Positions 9,078 through 20,432 of a DNA stretch of 64,000 nucleotides are shown here, in pieces (position 1 is the first letter of the stretch; every line of letters starts with the position of its first letter). The position numbers and the translations under genes were made by a program. Location of the stretch: contig NZ_PEND01000010.1 in the NCBI RefSeq assembly GCF_002844195.1, forward strand, positions 1 through 64,000, read 5' to 3'. This DNA is from Halegenticoccus soli. Lineage in GTDB: Archaea; Halobacteriota; Halobacteria; Halobacteriales; Haloferacaceae. The notes below the pieces were generated by a model. That model worked only from the letters and a program-made list of their open reading frames with translations, made no database searches and had not been told where the DNA came from.

Positions 9078-9881
9078 ATGCGAATCTACCAGCTGGGGGA
9101 GGGAACCCCGGAGGTCGCGGTCGTCGCGGCCGTCCACGGCGACGAGCCGTGCGGGGTCCACGCGATAGAGCGGCTCGTCGCCGAGGAGCCGACCGCGTCG
9201 CGCCCGGTGAAGCTCGTCGTCGCCCACGAGGAGGCGCTCGAACGCGACGTCCGCTACATCGACGAGGACCTGAACCGCGCGTTCCCGGGCGACCCTGACG
9301 CGAGGTCGATAGAGCGGCGGCTCGCCCACGAACTCGCGCGGGAACTCCGCGACTGCACGACGCTCTCGCTGCACTCGACGCAGTCGTACGGCGAACCGTT
9401 CGCGCTGGTCGACACCGTCGACGCCGTGACGCGGGCGATCTGCCCCCACCTGCCCGTCGACATCGTGGTCGAGACGGACCGGTTCACCGACGGCCGGCTC
9501 ATCGAACACCCCCACACCGTCGAGGTCGAGTGCGGATTTCAGGGGTCGGACGAGGCCGCGGACAACGCCTACTGGCTCGTCCGATCGTTCCTCGCCGCCA
9601 CCGGGGCGCTCTCCGCGCCGATGACCGACGACCCGGTCGAGGCGGGCGAACGGCGGGACGTGACCGTCTTCAGGCTGCTGGAGCCGATTCCGAAAGACCC
9701 CGCCGAGGAGTACGAGGTGTACGCGACGAACTTCGAGCGGGTGGCGGCGGGCGAGCGGTTCGCCGCCGCCGACGGCGAGCGCCTGTCGGCCGACGCGCCG
9801 TTCTACCCCATCCTCATGTCGCCGTACGGTTACGCGGACGTGTTCGGCTACGCCGCGGAGCGCGTCGGAACGCTGGAGTAG
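9078..9881 (+). CDS. Succinylglutamate desuccinylase/aspartoacylase family protein
   Basis: A 267-residue zinc amidohydrolase-like protein of the M14-related AstE/AspA family. VHGDEPCG supplies the HxxE zinc ligands and the later LSLHSTQSYG supplies the third His; DEDLNRAFPG matches the family's substrate-binding NR motif. A catalytic Glu is likely in VEVECG. The family removes N-acyl groups from amino acids; the substrate here is unknown. A TATA-like patch (actttagc, about 9047-9055) fits the ATG at 9078. A second, longer member of the family lies at 26640-27665. Confidence 0.85.
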   Translation: MRIYQLGEGTPEVAVVAAVHGDEPCGVHAIERLVAEEPTASRPVKLVVAHEEALERDVRYIDEDLNRAFPGDPDARSIERRLAHELARELRDCTTLSLHSTQSYGEPFALVDTVDAVTRAICPHLPVDIVVETDRFTDGRLIEHPHTVEVECGFQGSDEAADNAYWLVRSFLAATGALSAPMTDDPVEAGERRDVTVFRLLEPIPKDPAEEYEVYATNFERVAAGERFAAADGERLSADAPFYPILMSPYGYADVFGYAAERVGTLE

Positions 9882-9937
9882 GCGGTCTCGCGGTCTGCGT
9901 CGTCGAACGAGGGAAAAAGTGGGGCGAAAGAGGGTGT

Positions 9938-10387
9938 TCACTCGTCCTTCGGCGCGAACTCGACCAGCGTCAGGTCCCGGTCGAGCATGCAGTAGTCGTG
10001 CGGCGGCTCGCCGAGAACCGTCCGGATGCGGTACTCCTCGTCGAAGTCGGCTCCGGCGGGGACGCAGCACGGGTGGCTGGGGCAGTCGGTGTGCGGACAG
10101 GACCCTTCGAGCCGCGCCTTGCTGCCGGCGTACGCCCCCTTCGAGGCGACGTTCGCCGGGACGGACGCGGGCTCGACTTCGACCGCCCTGACGCCCGCGT
10201 CGTGGACGGCGCACTCGAGCGTCTGCGCGTTCTCGCGGACGCCCGTGATGCGGTACCGGTTCCCCTCCGAGAGGTTCAGACACTGGTTCCGGTACGGGCA
10301 CCCCTCGCATCCGCGGGACTCGCCCTGGTAGACGAACTCCCGACCCACGTCGGCGAGGCGGGTCCCGATGAGCGTGACTTTCGACAT
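9938..10387 (-). CDS. UPF0179 family protein
   Basis: A 149-residue archaeal protein with many Cys residues: GCEGCPYRNQCLNL near residues 27-38 and SCPHTDCPSHPCC near residues 96-108 suggest metal (zinc or Fe-S) binding. The family is conserved across euryarchaea and uncharacterised. The start ATG at 10387 gives the standard N-terminus MSKVTLIGTRLADVG. It is convergent with the aspartoacylase-like gene and follows the DUF5820-like gene on the same strand by 89 bases. Confidence 0.85.
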   Translation of the reverse strand: MSKVTLIGTRLADVGREFVYQGESRGCEGCPYRNQCLNLSEGNRYRITGVRENAQTLECAVHDAGVRAVEVEPASVPANVASKGAYAGSKARLEGSCPHTDCPSHPCCVPAGADFDEEYRIRTVLGEPPHDYCMLDRDLTLVEFAPKDE

Positions 10388-10476
10388 GGGATCCAGTTCG
10401 CGTCCGGCGCGGATAAGGGCCCCGCTCGGGCGGTTCCGGTCGATTGGTCCGGCTCACCCGCGGTCGTCGTCGCGAC

Positions 10477-10881
10477 TCAGTTGCGCTCGTCCGGATCGTC
10501 CCCCCGCCCGGTGAGTTCGTCCAGGCGCTCGAAGTACTCCTCCCGCGGGACCTGATACAGCTCCCGGTAGTCGATCTCGCCCTCGGCGAAGCGCCGAGCG
10601 TAGGCGACCGCGCCCTCGACGGCGGCGTCGCGGGAGTCGTACGTCTCCGTCCCGGCCTCCACCTCGGGTTCGAGAAACAGCGTCACGTGCCACTCGTCGG
10701 TCGGCATCTGCGCCGCCCCGGGACGCCGCCGCCGCGAGCCGTTCGTCACGAAGACGGTCGGGAGGCACGGCGCCGGGAACTCCCGCGTGTCGAACACGTC
10801 CGGCCGGTACGCGAGGATGCCGCGCCCGTCGGGTTCGTCGTTCCACACCGTCCACCCCTCCGGCAGTCCGTCGAAGCTCAT
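10477..10881 (-). CDS. Halobacterial conserved protein, DUF5820-like
   Basis: A 134-residue protein starting MSFDGLPEGWTVWNDEPDGR, with acidic and aromatic residues and a helical C-terminal half ending in a charged tail. I believe it belongs to the halobacterial DUF5820 group, but this is recalled from family style, not a search. No catalytic motif is visible. It may be cotranscribed with the downstream UPF0179 gene. Confidence 0.65.
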   Translation of the reverse strand: MSFDGLPEGWTVWNDEPDGRGILAYRPDVFDTREFPAPCLPTVFVTNGSRRRRPGAAQMPTDEWHVTLFLEPEVEAGTETYDSRDAAVEGAVAYARRFAEGEIDYRELYQVPREEYFERLDELTGRGDDPDERN

Positions 10882-11475
10882 ACGAAACGCGTAGGTTCTC
10901 CGGACGCTAATGCGTCACGTTCGACGCCGCGGGGAGGACGCTACCGCGTCGGCGTCGTCGGCGAACCGGGTTACGATCGTTTCGATGAGCGCCGAATTTC
11001 CGGCCGATCGTGGCCCCAAACGCCGACTCACCCGTCGCCATCGGCACCTCGTATATAAATGGTGAGGATATTAGGAACGCGTCGCCACCTTTCGAGTGGC
11101 TCCCGTCGCCGCTTTTTCCCCCTCTCGAACGGCGGTCCCCACCCAAATTTGGGGCAAGAGTTATATGGGAGCGCATCTCACAGTCTAAATAGTCTCGGTC
11201 CACGCCGACCGGACGACCACACCCTCCGCGCATCGCCAGTCGACCGTTGACGTTCTGTCGGATCAAGACGCTGATAATTGTTGCCGCGCGGAAGGAGTGG
11301 TATGATTGAACATGCCACGAACCGGACAAACCGCTCGCCGTGACTGCCGCCCCCGGCACGAGCGACGCGTCCGGTTCCGACGTTGGCTCTCTCCGTCTCT
11401 CTCCCGACTCATCTCCCCGCGCTGGGCCGACGACGAGTCCGGCCCGCAACAAGACGAGACTCCGTCAGTGATACA
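10882..11475. other. Long upstream region of the prkA operon
   Basis: A 594-base gap lying between divergent genes. It holds two TATA-like stretches (tatataaat near 11051-11059 and gttatatgg near 11162-11170), a perfect 12-base palindrome at 11142-11153, and a third AT-rich stretch near 11273-11280 (ataattg). The last of these would give a leader of about 170 bases for the kinase operon. An Arg-rich 55-codon frame, 11312-11479, overlaps the prkA start by ATGA but has poor third-position GC, so I do not call it a gene. Confidence 0.5.
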
Positions 11476-13548
11476 ATGAACGGCGAGATCGAAACCCTCG
11501 AAGACCTCAGTCAGCACTACCAGGAATCGGTGCCCGCGGACCTGCGGGAAGCGAAATCGTTCGACTGGTACCTGAAAGAGGTGTACGAAGACCCGCGGAT
11601 CGCCCGCAACGCCCACCAGCGCGTTGCCGACATGTTCGACTACTACGGCACCCGGTACGACGAGGACGCCGGAGTAGTAGAGTACCTCATGGCCTCCGAG
11701 GACCCCCTCCACGAGGGGGAGAACATCTTCTACGGCCGCGAGGTGCACGAATCGATCCACGAGTTCGTGAACAAGGTGAAAAGCGGGGCCCGCGGCCTCG
11801 GTCCCGAAAAGCGGATCAAGCTGCTGCTCGGGCCGGTCGGCTCCGGCAAGTCGCACTTCGACTCGATGGTTCGTCGGTACTTCGAGGACTACACCATGCG
11901 CGACGAGGGGCGGATGTACACGTTCCGCTGGGTGAACCTCTGTGACGTTATCAGGGACCAGGACCCGGCGGACGACACCGTCCAGTCGCCCATGAACCAG
12001 GATCCGATCGTGCTGCTCCCGCAGGAGCAGCGCGACCGCGTCATCGAACGGCTCAACGAGAACTTCGACGCCCCTTACACCATCCGCAACGAGCAGTCGC
12101 TCGACCCGGCGTCGGAGTTCTACATGGACCAGCTGCTCGCGTACTACGACGACGACCTGAAGGCGGTGCTCGAAAATCACGTCGAGATCGTCCGCCTCGT
12201 CGCCAGCGAGAACAAGCGCCAGTGCATCGAGACGTTCGAGCCGAAGGACAAGAAGAACCAGGACGAGACGGAGCTCACGGGCGACGTCAACTACTCGAAG
12301 CTGGCGGTGTACGGCGAGTCGGACCCCCGGGCGTTCGACTACTCCGGGGCGTTCTGCAACGCCAACCGCGGTATCTTCTCCGGCGAGGAGCTGCTCAAGC
12401 TCCAGCGGGAGTTCCTGTACGACTTCCTGCACGCGAGCCAGGAGCAGACGATCAAGCCGAAGAACAACCCCCGGATCGACATCGACCAGGTGATCGTCGG
12501 CCGGACGAACATGCCCGAGTACCGGGACAAGAAGGGCGACGAGAAGATGGAGGCGTTCAACGACCGCACCAAGCGGATCGACTTCCCGTACGTCCTCGAG
12601 TACGAACAGGAGGCCGAGATCTACCAGAAGATGCTCCGCAACGCCGACGTTCCGCACATGCACATCGAGCCGCACACGCTCGAGATGGCGGGGCTGTTCG
12701 GCGTCCTGACCCGCATCGAGGAGCCCGACGGCGAGCGCATCTCGCTGATACAGAAGGCGAAGGCCTACAACGGCGAGATCGACGACGGCGACGACGTCGA
12801 CGTGAAGAAGCTCCGCGAGGAGGGCGACGCGAAGGCCGACATCTCCGAGGGGATGGAGGGCATCTCCGCCCGGTTCATCGGCGACGAGATCGCCGAGGCG
12901 ATCATGGACTCGACCCACCGGGGGCGGAGCTACCTCAGTCCGCTGACGGCGTTCAACCACTTCGAGGAGAACCTGGAGAACCACGGGTCCATCCCCGAGG
13001 AGAACATCGAGCGGTACCACCGCTACCTCGAGATGGTGCGCGAGGAGTACAAGGAGCGGGCGATCGAGGACGTGCGCCACGCGCTGGCGTACGACCTCGA
13101 CGAGATCCGCCGGCAGGGCGAGAAGTACATGGACCACGTGATGGCGTACATCGACGACGCCACCGTCAAGGACGAGCTCACCGGCCGCGAACAGGACCCC
13201 GACGAGAAGTTCCTCCGGTCGGTCGAGGAGAAGCTGGACATCCCCGCTGACCGCAAGGACGACTTCCGTCAGGAGGTGTCCAACTGGGTCTCGCGGCGCG
13301 CACGCGAGGGGACGAGCTTCAACCCGCAGGACAACGACCGCCTCCGCCGCGCGCTGGAGCGCAAGCTCTGGGAGGACAAGAAGCACAACATCAACTTCTC
13401 GGCGCTGGTGTCCGCGAACGAGCTCGACGACGACGAGCGCAACTCGTGGATCGACGCGCTGGAGGAGCAGGGGTACTCCCGCGAGGGGGCGCGCGAAGTG
13501 CTCGAATTCGCCGGCGCGGAGGTGGCCAAGGCCGAGCTCGAGTCATAG
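11476..13548 (+). CDS. prkA: PrkA-type AAA+/serine protein kinase, first copy
   Basis: A 690-residue protein of the PrkA/YeaG family, which couples an AAA+-like ATPase to a C-terminal kinase-like domain and takes part in stress responses. A P-loop [12 protein letters not shown] lies near residue 118, followed by [17 protein letters not shown] and other PrkA-type segments; the [17 protein letters not shown] region begins the C-terminal portion. The start at 11476 gives [16 protein letters not shown], the usual N-terminus; the longer frame from 11383 is Arg-rich and unlike the family. It is the first of four genes spaced 3 bases apart or overlapping, so clearly an operon. The bacterial counterpart yeaG is cotranscribed with yeaH. 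Confidence 0.92.
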   Translation: MNGEIETLEDLSQHYQESVPADLREAKSFDWYLKEVYEDPRIARNAHQRVADMFDYYGTRYDEDAGVVEYLMASEDPLHEGENIFYGREVHESIHEFVNKVKSGARGLGPEKRIKLLLGPVGSGKSHFDSMVRRYFEDYTMRDEGRMYTFRWVNLCDVIRDQDPADDTVQSPMNQDPIVLLPQEQRDRVIERLNENFDAPYTIRNEQSLDPASEFYMDQLLAYYDDDLKAVLENHVEIVRLVASENKRQCIETFEPKDKKNQDETELTGDVNYSKLAVYGESDPRAFDYSGAFCNANRGIFSGEELLKLQREFLYDFLHASQEQTIKPKNNPRIDIDQVIVGRTNMPEYRDKKGDEKMEAFNDRTKRIDFPYVLEYEQEAEIYQKMLRNADVPHMHIEPHTLEMAGLFGVLTRIEEPDGERISLIQKAKAYNGEIDDGDDVDVKKLREEGDAKADISEGMEGISARFIGDEIAEAIMDSTHRGRSYLSPLTAFNHFEENLENHGSIPEENIERYHRYLEMVREEYKERAIEDVRHALAYDLDEIRRQGEKYMDHVMAYIDDATVKDELTGREQDPDEKFLRSVEEKLDIPADRKDDFRQEVSNWVSRRAREGTSFNPQDNDRLRRALERKLWEDKKHNINFSALVSANELDDDERNSWIDALEEQGYSREGAREVLEFAGAEVAKAELES

Positions 13549-13551
13549 ACG

Positions 13552-15819
13552 ATGCGACGGAACTACATTCGAGAGGCCGACCGCGCGCTCGACGGGGCGT
13601 ACGAGGAGCCGATGAGCCTCGCGGAGTACGTCGACGCCGCCTTCGAGTCGCCCTCGATCGCCTCGCACGCGAGCAAGTACCTGCTCGAAGCAATCGAGTC
13701 GATGGGGACCAGACCGGTCGTCGAGGAGGGCGAAGAGCGCGAGCGGTACCGCTTCTTCGACGACCCGCACAACGACGGCGAACACGCCATCCTGGGCAAC
13801 ACCGAGGTGCTCAACGGGTTCGTCGACGACCTCCGGACCATCGCCGCAGAGCGCGGCAAGGGCGAGAAGATCATCTGGTTCGACGGGCCGACCGCGACGG
13901 GCAAGTCGGAGCTGAAGCGCTGTCTCATAAACGGCCTGCGCGAGTACTCGAAGACGCCCGAGGGCCGGCGGTACACCGTCGAGTGGAACGTCGCCAACGC
14001 CTCCGACACCCGCGGGCTGAGCTACGGCGACGAGGGGATCGACGACGAGGACGACTGGTACGAGAGCCCCGTCCAGGTCCACCCGTTCTCCGTGTTCCCG
14101 CCGGAGGTCCGACGCCGCCTCCTGGCCGACATGAACGCCGAGCTCGACGGTCACATCCCGGTCGCCGTCGACGTGGACCTCGACCCGTTCTGCCGCGAGG
14201 CGTACGACTACCTCGAGGAGCAGTACCGGCGGAACGGAAAGGGGGACCTCTTCTCCGCGATCACGGATCCGAAGCACCTCCGGGTGAAGAACTACGTCGT
14301 CGACGTCGGGCGGGGGATCGGCGTGCTCCACTCCGAGGACGACGGGTCGCCGAAGGAGCGGCTCGTCGGGAGCTGGATGCCGGGGATGCTCCGCGAGCTC
14401 GACTCGCGGGGCCGGAAGAACCCGCAGGCGTTCTCCTACGACGGGGTGCTGTCGCAGGGCAACTGCCTGCTCACCATCGTCGAGGACGCCACCCAGCACT
14501 CCGACCTGCTCCAGAAGCTGCTCAACGTCCCCGACGAGCGGCACGTCAAGCTGGACAAGGGGATCGGGATGGACATCGACACGCAGCTCGTCATCATCTC
14601 GAACCCGGACCTCGACGTGGAACTGGACAAGTTCGCGGACCGGAACGGGCGGGACCCGCTCAAGGCGCTGAAGCGGCGGCTCGACCGACACGAGTTCCGC
14701 TACCTCACGAACCTGAGCCTCGAAACCGAGCTCATCCGCCGCGAACTCACGAACGAGACCGAGGTGTGGGACGCGGACGACTACGAGGAGATCGCAGAGC
14801 GCATCCGCGCGCCCCTGGTCCTGGATGTGCGCGACGGCCGCGGGGACGTGCGCGACCGCGAGCTCGCCCCGCACGCGCTGGAGGCGGCGGCGCTGTACAG
14901 CGTGGTGACGCGCCTGGACGCCGAAGACGTGCCGCCGGGGTTGAATCTCGTCGACAAGGCGGTGCTCTTCGACCGCGGCTACCTGCAGGAGGGCGACGAC
15001 CGGCGCGACATCGAGGAGTTCGAGTTCGGCCACGAGAGCGACGGCACCCACGGCATCCCCGTCACTTACACGCGCGACATCGTCGCGGACCTCCTCCACG
15101 GCGACCGCGACCGCCACCACCCGGAGCTGCCGGTCGAGCGCGTCATCATGCCGGGCGACGTCCTCGACGCGATGGCGGACGAACTGGCCGAGACGCCGGT
15201 GTTCTCGCGCGCGGAGGCGACGGAGTACGAGGGCAGGCTCGCGTCCGTGAAGAGCTACGTGTTCGAACAGCAGGAGCGGGACGTGCTCGACGCGCTGCTC
15301 GCCGAGAAGGGCGTCGAGGAGGAGACCGTCGCGGAGTACGTCGAGCACGTCTACGCGTGGGCGGGCGACGAGCAGCTGGAGACCGAGCGCGGACCGGTCG
15401 ACCCGGATCCGCTCCTCATGAAGCTGTTCGAGACCGAGCACCTCGGGCGGTTCGGCTCCGGCGCGTACGTCGGCAACGAGCCGACCGACCCGGTGAAGCG
15501 GTTCCGCCGGGAGAAGGTCATCACGGCGCTGAACCGCTACGCGTGGGAGAACCGCGACGAGGAGTTCTCCGTCTCGAACGTGGACTTCTCGGAGATCCCG
15601 GTGATCAAGGAGGTGCTCGAAACGCACGACTGGACCGACGTCCAGCGGCTCTTCGAGGACCTCGACCCGCGGCAGTGGAACGACCCCCCCGCGAACACCG
15701 AGACGGCAGCGATCAAAGCGCGCACGATCGAGCACATGACCGACCACGGCTACAGCGAGGCGTCGGCCGAGCTGACGAGCCGGAAGGTGATGCGCGAGGT
15801 GAGCTACAAATGGGACTGA
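13552..15819 (+). CDS. PrkA-type kinase/AAA+ protein, second copy
   Basis: A 755-residue paralogue of the preceding gene, starting 4 bases after its stop codon. The P-loop [12 protein letters not shown] is near residue 112; [19 protein letters not shown] and [13 protein letters not shown] look like the AAA+ sensor/Walker B region. It is longer and more divergent than the first copy, with extra acidic segments, and could be a regulatory or dedicated-substrate paralogue. It overlaps the next gene by 10 bases. Two PrkA proteins in one operon is known from haloarchaea, and they may form a mixed complex; that is inference. Confidence 0.88.
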   Translation: MRRNYIREADRALDGAYEEPMSLAEYVDAAFESPSIASHASKYLLEAIESMGTRPVVEEGEERERYRFFDDPHNDGEHAILGNTEVLNGFVDDLRTIAAERGKGEKIIWFDGPTATGKSELKRCLINGLREYSKTPEGRRYTVEWNVANASDTRGLSYGDEGIDDEDDWYESPVQVHPFSVFPPEVRRRLLADMNAELDGHIPVAVDVDLDPFCREAYDYLEEQYRRNGKGDLFSAITDPKHLRVKNYVVDVGRGIGVLHSEDDGSPKERLVGSWMPGMLRELDSRGRKNPQAFSYDGVLSQGNCLLTIVEDATQHSDLLQKLLNVPDERHVKLDKGIGMDIDTQLVIISNPDLDVELDKFADRNGRDPLKALKRRLDRHEFRYLTNLSLETELIRRELTNETEVWDADDYEEIAERIRAPLVLDVRDGRGDVRDRELAPHALEAAALYSVVTRLDAEDVPPGLNLVDKAVLFDRGYLQEGDDRRDIEEFEFGHESDGTHGIPVTYTRDIVADLLHGDRDRHHPELPVERVIMPGDVLDAMADELAETPVFSRAEATEYEGRLASVKSYVFEQQERDVLDALLAEKGVEEETVAEYVEHVYAWAGDEQLETERGPVDPDPLLMKLFETEHLGRFGSGAYVGNEPTDPVKRFRREKVITALNRYAWENRDEEFSVSNVDFSEIPVIKEVLETHDWTDVQRLFEDLDPRQWNDPPANTETAAIKARTIEHMTDHGYSEASAELTSRKVMREVSYKWD

Positions 15820-17129
15820 GAGAGGATGTCGAGCGGTTCCGCGAGGTCGGCGAGGAGCGCCGCGAGGACCTGAAGGAGTTCATCAGCTACGGCGACCTCG
15901 GCGGCAGCGGGCCGAACAGCATCAACATCCCCATCAAGATCGTCGACCTCCCGGAGTTCGCCTACGACCGCCGCGACATGGGCGGCGTCGGCCAGGGGCA
16001 GGGCGGCACGCCGGACGTCGGCCAGCCGATCGGCCAGCCCCGGCCGCAGCCCGGCGACGGCGACGAGGAGGGCGAACCCGGCGAGGAGGGGGCCGAACAC
16101 GAGTACTACCAGATGGACCCTGAGGAGTTCGCCCAGGAGCTCGACGAGGAGCTCGGCCTCGAACTCGAACCGAAGGGCAAGGAGGTGATCGAGGAGATCG
16201 AGGGCGACTTCACCGACGTGACGCGCACCGGCCCGAACAGCACCCTCGACTTCCAGAAGCTGTTCAAGGCGGGCCTGAAGCGCAAGCTGGCGATGGACTT
16301 CGACGAGGACTACGTCCGCGAGGCGCTGAAGGTCGACGGCGCAACGGCGGACGACGTGTTCCGGTGGGCCCGCGAGGAGAACATCCTCGTCTCCCGCGCG
16401 TGGATCGAGGACGCCGCGAAGGACGTCCCCGAGTCCGAGAAGGGCGCATGGGAGAGCTTCGAGGAGATGATGGAGAACGTCGAGCGGACGACGACGATCC
16501 AGCGCATCCGCCGCGACGGGCTCCGGGACATCCCGTTCCGCCGGGAGGACGAGCGCTACCGGCACCCGGAGGTCATAGAGGAGAAGCAGAAGAACGTCGT
16601 CGTCGTCAACATCCGCGACGTGTCCGGGTCGATGCGCGAGAAGAAGCGCGAACTGGTCGAGCGGACGTTCACGCCCCTCGACTGGTACCTCACCGGCAAG
16701 TACGACAACGCCGAGTTCGTCTACATCGCCCACGACGCGGAGGCCTGGCGGGTCGAGCGCGAGCAGTTCTTCGGCATCCGCTCCGGCGGCGGGACGAAGA
16801 TCTCCTCGGCGTACAAACTGGCCAAGGAGATCCTCGAAGAGGAGTACCCCTGGAGCGAGTGGAACCGCTACGTCTTCGCGGCGGGCGACAGCGAGAACTC
16901 CTCGAACGACACGAAGGAGAACGTCATCCCGCTGATGCGGGAGATCCCGGCGAACCTCCACGCCTACGTGGAGACCCAGCCCGGGGGCAACGCGATCAAC
17001 GCGACGCACGCCGAGGAGGTCGAAAGCTCGCTGAGCGACGAGGGCAACGTCGTCGTCGCGTACGTGAAGCAGCCGGAGGACGTGGTGGACGCGATCTACC
17101 GGATCCTCAGCACAGAGGACGCATCATGA
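15810..17129 (+). CDS. yeaH: YeaH/YhbH family protein (DUF444)
   Basis: A 439-residue protein matching the YeaH/YhbH family that accompanies PrkA in bacteria and archaea. Residues about 25-95 include a Gly/Gln-rich, then Glu-rich linker. The C-terminal half carries a von Willebrand A-like fold with a MIDAS-type motif DVSGSM (DxSxS) near residue 274 and a later [11 protein letters not shown]. The start ATG at 15810 lies inside the end of the second kinase gene (10-base overlap), and the stop overlaps the SpoVR start as ATGA, showing translational coupling. Likely a partner or substrate of the PrkA kinases. Confidence 0.92.
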   Translation: MGLREDVERFREVGEERREDLKEFISYGDLGGSGPNSINIPIKIVDLPEFAYDRRDMGGVGQGQGGTPDVGQPIGQPRPQPGDGDEEGEPGEEGAEHEYYQMDPEEFAQELDEELGLELEPKGKEVIEEIEGDFTDVTRTGPNSTLDFQKLFKAGLKRKLAMDFDEDYVREALKVDGATADDVFRWAREENILVSRAWIEDAAKDVPESEKGAWESFEEMMENVERTTTIQRIRRDGLRDIPFRREDERYRHPEVIEEKQKNVVVVNIRDVSGSMREKKRELVERTFTPLDWYLTGKYDNAEFVYIAHDAEAWRVEREQFFGIRSGGGTKISSAYKLAKEILEEEYPWSEWNRYVFAAGDSENSSNDTKENVIPLMREIPANLHAYVETQPGGNAINATHAEEVESSLSDEGNVVVAYVKQPEDVVDAIYRILSTEDAS

Positions 17130-19135
17130 GAGACGACAGGATCGACGCGCGGAAGGAGGCGGCGAGGCTCGAAGAGCCGGTCCGGGAGGCCGGCGCGCTG
17201 GCGCGGAAACTCGGGCTGAAACCGTACCCGGTGAACTACTGGATCGTCGACCACGACGAGATGAACCAGCTCATCGCCTACGGCGGGTTCCAGACCCGGT
17301 ACCCGCACTGGCGCTGGGGGATGACCTACGACCGCCAGCGCAAGCAGGACCAGTTCGGGATGGGCAAGGCGTTCGAGATCGTCAACAACGACAACCCCTC
17401 CCACGCGTTCCTGCAGGAGTCGAACTCGCTCTCGGACCAGAAGGCGGTGATCACTCACGTCGAGGCGCACGCCGACTTCTTCGCCAACAACGAGTGGTTC
17501 GGCATGTTCGCCGACGACGGAGACGCGCTCGCCGCCGCGGCCATGCTCGAACAGCACGCCGAGGCGATCGGCCGCTACATGGACGACCCGGAGATCGACC
17601 GCGGCGAGGTCGAGGCGTTCATCGACGCCGTCCTCTGCCTGGAGGACACGATCGACCAGCACCGCGCGTTCGTGAACGCGGGCAGCCCCCGCGAGCGCGA
17701 GGAACGCGAGGACCTGCGCAAGCGGTTGGAGCAGCTGAACATCTCCGAGGACGTCCGCCGGCAGGTGTTCGACGAGGAGTGGCTCGATCGGCTGGAGGCC
17801 GCCGAGAAGGAGGCCGCGGAGCTCGAAGAGCCGCGCAAGGACGTGCTGGCGTTCCTCAGAGAGCACGGGATGCGCTACGACGATGAGAAGGACAGGGCGG
17901 TCGAGATGGAGCCCTGGCAGAAGGACGTGCTCGACATGCTCCGCGAGGAGGCGTACTACTTCGCGGCCCAGAAGATGACGAAGGTGATGAACGAGGGGTG
18001 GGCCGCCTACTGGGAGTCGATGATGATGAGCGAGGAGCGGTTCGCGGGGACGGACGAGTTCATCACCTACGCCGACCACCAGGCGCGCGTCCTGGGGTCG
18101 CCGGGACTCAACCCCTACAAGCTGGGAAAGGACCTCTGGGAGTACATCGAGAACACGGCCAACCGCCGCGAGGTCGCGGACAAGCTCCTGCGCGTCACGG
18201 GCGTCTCCTGGCGGAACTTCCACGAGGTCGTCGACTTCGACGAGGTGCAGGAGCTCCTCCGGGCGGATCCGGCCATCGACGGGGTTCGGTCGGACGCGCT
18301 GGAGGAGCTCCTCGCGCTCGGCGAGGACGATCCGCGCGTCGACCACGAGGCGCTCGACCGGGCGCTCACTGACCCGGACGCGGTCGACGTCGACCGGTAC
18401 CCCTGGAAGGTGCTCACCTACGAGGGGCTCGCCGAACGGCACTTCTCGCTGGTGAAGCCGCAGAACCGCGGCTTCCTCGGTCGCATCCGGCGGTCCGAGC
18501 TGGAGCAGCTCGCGCGCTACATGTTCGACGACGAGCGCTACGACACCGTCGAGGAGGCGATCGCGGACGTGAACTACGCCGCGGGCTGGGACCGGATGCG
18601 CGAGGTCAGGGAGAGCCACAACGACGTGACGTTCCTCGACGCGTTCCTGACCCAGGAGTTCGTCACCGAGAACCACTACTTCACGTACGAGTACACGCGG
18701 GCCAGCGGCGACTTCCGCGTCACGAGCAGCGAGTACGAGGACGTGAAGAAGAAGCTGCTCCTGCGGTTTACGAACTTCGGGAAGCCGACGATCGCGGTCT
18801 ACGACGGCAACTACGACAACCGCGGCGAACTGCTGCTCGGCCACCAGTACAACGGCGTCATGCTCGACGTCCAGCAGGCGAAGGGGGTGCTCGAACGCCT
18901 CTACGACCTGTGGGGCCGCCCGGTGAACCTGATGACCATCGTGAAGGAGTACGACGACCACGACCTCGAAATCGCCCGTCGCCGCAACCGCGAGCCGGAG
19001 CCGATCGAGGTCGGAAAGCGCATCAGATACGACGGAACGTCGTTCGAGACCCACGAGCTCGAAGCGGACCTCGAAGAGCGCATCGCCGCCAGCGACGTCG
19101 ACTACGACACGAAGCCGGACGACTGGCTCGCGTGA
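17126..19135 (+). CDS. spoVR: SpoVR family protein
   Basis: A 669-residue SpoVR/YcgB-type protein; the family is widespread and uncharacterised, named for a Bacillus gene needed for spore cortex but conserved far beyond spore formers. Typical segments are [35 protein letters not shown] and [16 protein letters not shown]. It begins with an ATGA overlap with the YeaH gene and closes the operon. In bacteria the same three genes respond to starvation and stress under RpoS-type control; here regulation probably acts at the long upstream region before the first kinase. Confidence 0.93.
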   Translation: MRDDRIDARKEAARLEEPVREAGALARKLGLKPYPVNYWIVDHDEMNQLIAYGGFQTRYPHWRWGMTYDRQRKQDQFGMGKAFEIVNNDNPSHAFLQESNSLSDQKAVITHVEAHADFFANNEWFGMFADDGDALAAAAMLEQHAEAIGRYMDDPEIDRGEVEAFIDAVLCLEDTIDQHRAFVNAGSPREREEREDLRKRLEQLNISEDVRRQVFDEEWLDRLEAAEKEAAELEEPRKDVLAFLREHGMRYDDEKDRAVEMEPWQKDVLDMLREEAYYFAAQKMTKVMNEGWAAYWESMMMSEERFAGTDEFITYADHQARVLGSPGLNPYKLGKDLWEYIENTANRREVADKLLRVTGVSWRNFHEVVDFDEVQELLRADPAIDGVRSDALEELLALGEDDPRVDHEALDRALTDPDAVDVDRYPWKVLTYEGLAERHFSLVKPQNRGFLGRIRRSELEQLARYMFDDERYDTVEEAIADVNYAAGWDRMREVRESHNDVTFLDAFLTQEFVTENHYFTYEYTRASGDFRVTSSEYEDVKKKLLLRFTNFGKPTIAVYDGNYDNRGELLLGHQYNGVMLDVQQAKGVLERLYDLWGRPVNLMTIVKEYDDHDLEIARRRNREPEPIEVGKRIRYDGTSFETHELEADLEERIAASDVDYDTKPDDWLA

Positions 19136-19218
19136 CTCCCTTCTCCCGCCCGATCTTCGGAACCGAGAGCGCGGGCGTTCGGAGCGGAGTCCCGCGGATG
19201 TCATCCTTTCGACGATCA

Positions 19219-19227
19219 CATAAATAA
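19219..19227 (+). promoter_or_regulatory. TATA-like box of the DUF7344-like gene
   Basis: The sequence cataaataa is centred 27 bases before the ATG at 19250, matching a leaderless promoter and supporting that start over the internal ATG at 19313. Confidence 0.5.
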
Positions 19228-19249
19228 TGAGTGTTCCGACATTCGAAAT

Positions 19250-19876
19250 ATGTCGAAAGGCAGAAAATTATCGGTTAGATTCAAGCCGTGTCAGACGAGA
19301 GAACAGTTCGGGATGAATTCAAAAGGGGTCCAACAGGCGACGGAAAGCGCCCCGGGCGACGGGGCGCTCGAATCCACCCAGATTCACGACGTTCTCAGGA
19401 ACGATCGCCGCCGGTTGGTCCTCGAACGGCTCCGCGAACGGGACGGGACCGAAACCGTCCGGGACCTCGCCGAGCACATCGCGAGCGTCGAGTCGGGTGA
19501 GTCCCCGCCGCCCCGCAACATCCGCCAGAGCGTGTACGTCTCGCTGCACCAGACGCACCTGCCGAAGCTCGACGATCTGGGCATCGTCGCGTACGACGCG
19601 AACGCCAAGGAGGTCACCCTCGCGGAGCACGCCGACGAGGTGACCGTGTACCTCGAAATCGTCCCGAAGTACGGCCTCTCGTGGGGCGAGTACTACCTCG
19701 GGCTCGGCCTGCTGGGTCTCCTGGTTCTGATCGCGGAGCGCTTCGGCGTCCCCGTCGTCTCGGCGGTCGACGCGGCCGTCCTGGGCGGCGCGTTCTTCGC
19801 CCTCATCGTCGTCTCCGCGGTCTACCACATCACGACGCAGCAGAGTTCGCTCTTCCACCGGCTCAAGGACCGCTGA
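19250..19876 (+). CDS. HTH domain membrane protein, DUF7344-like
   Basis: A 208-residue protein. Residues about 45-130 are a winged-helix-like domain (IHDVLRNDRRRLVLERLRE, then SVYVSLHQTHLPKLDDLGIV), and residues about 150-195 contain two transmembrane helices, ending in a basic tail. This layout, a DNA-binding domain tethered to the membrane, is characteristic of a large halobacterial group now called DUF7344. Target genes are unknown. It lies downstream of the SpoVR operon with its own promoter. Confidence 0.8.
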   Translation: MSKGRKLSVRFKPCQTREQFGMNSKGVQQATESAPGDGALESTQIHDVLRNDRRRLVLERLRERDGTETVRDLAEHIASVESGESPPPRNIRQSVYVSLHQTHLPKLDDLGIVAYDANAKEVTLAEHADEVTVYLEIVPKYGLSWGEYYLGLGLLGLLVLIAERFGVPVVSAVDAAVLGGAFFALIVVSAVYHITTQQSSLFHRLKDR

Positions 19877-20009
19877 GTATCCCGCCACTCCCGGAGCGAC
19901 CCGCCGGCGGCGACTGCGCGCCGCCCTCCGTCGGTCGCCCCCCGTCGTCGCATCTCGTTTCGGCCGGATTCGACGCGATCGGCCGCGACCGGCCGCGATC
20001 CACCGCGCG

Positions 20010-20432
20010 TCAACCGCGGCGGCGGTCGGACCGCGACGCGGCGAGGCCCGCCAGTCCGAGCGCGACGAGCGCGAACGCGACGAGCGAGAGCCGCGGAATG
20101 GTGAGGAGGCCGCCGGCCATCGGGTAGAGCACCGCGGCGCAGCCCCCTCCGATCGAGCACGCGCTCCCCGCCGCGCCGACCTGCAAGTAGGTGTGGTACG
20201 CCGCGACGAGTCCGCCGGGGACCGCGAGCGCGAGGCCGGTCCGCCACGCGTCCTCGTCCCCGTCCAGCGCCGCGACGCCCAGAACGACGACCAGCGGGTA
20301 CATGAAGACGCGCTGGTACCAGCAGAGCTCGCAGGGGACGAGCCCCAGGCCGACGCTGAAGTACAGGCTCCCGGCCGTCGCGACGGCCGCGACGGCCGTC
20401 GACGCGGCGAGCAGGAGGCGACCCCGGTTCAT
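20010..20432 (-). CDS. dsbB: Disulfide bond formation protein B (DsbB family)
   Basis: A 140-residue membrane protein with four transmembrane segments. CELCWYQR near residues 34-41 is the DsbB redox CxxC, and a second Cys pair CSIGGGC lies in the second external loop near residues 93-99. The family reoxidises thiol oxidoreductases and passes electrons to quinone at the cytoplasmic membrane. No DsbA-like gene is adjacent. Confidence 0.92.
   Translation of the reverse strand: MNRGRLLLAASTAVAAVATAGSLYFSVGLGLVPCELCWYQRVFMYPLVVVLGVAALDGDEDAWRTGLALAVPGGLVAAYHTYLQVGAAGSACSIGGGCAAVLYPMAGGLLTIPRLSLVAFALVALGLAGLAASRSDRRRG

Noticed and set aside
11312..11479. 55-codon frame overlapping the prkA start by ATGA
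   Set aside because: Third-position GC is far lower than in neighbouring genes and the product is Arg-rich. Kept only as part of the leader finding.
13446..15809. Long plus-strand frame running through the second kinase gene into the YeaH gene
   Set aside because: Only the part from 15810 is coding. The rest is an Arg-rich shadow of the kinase gene.
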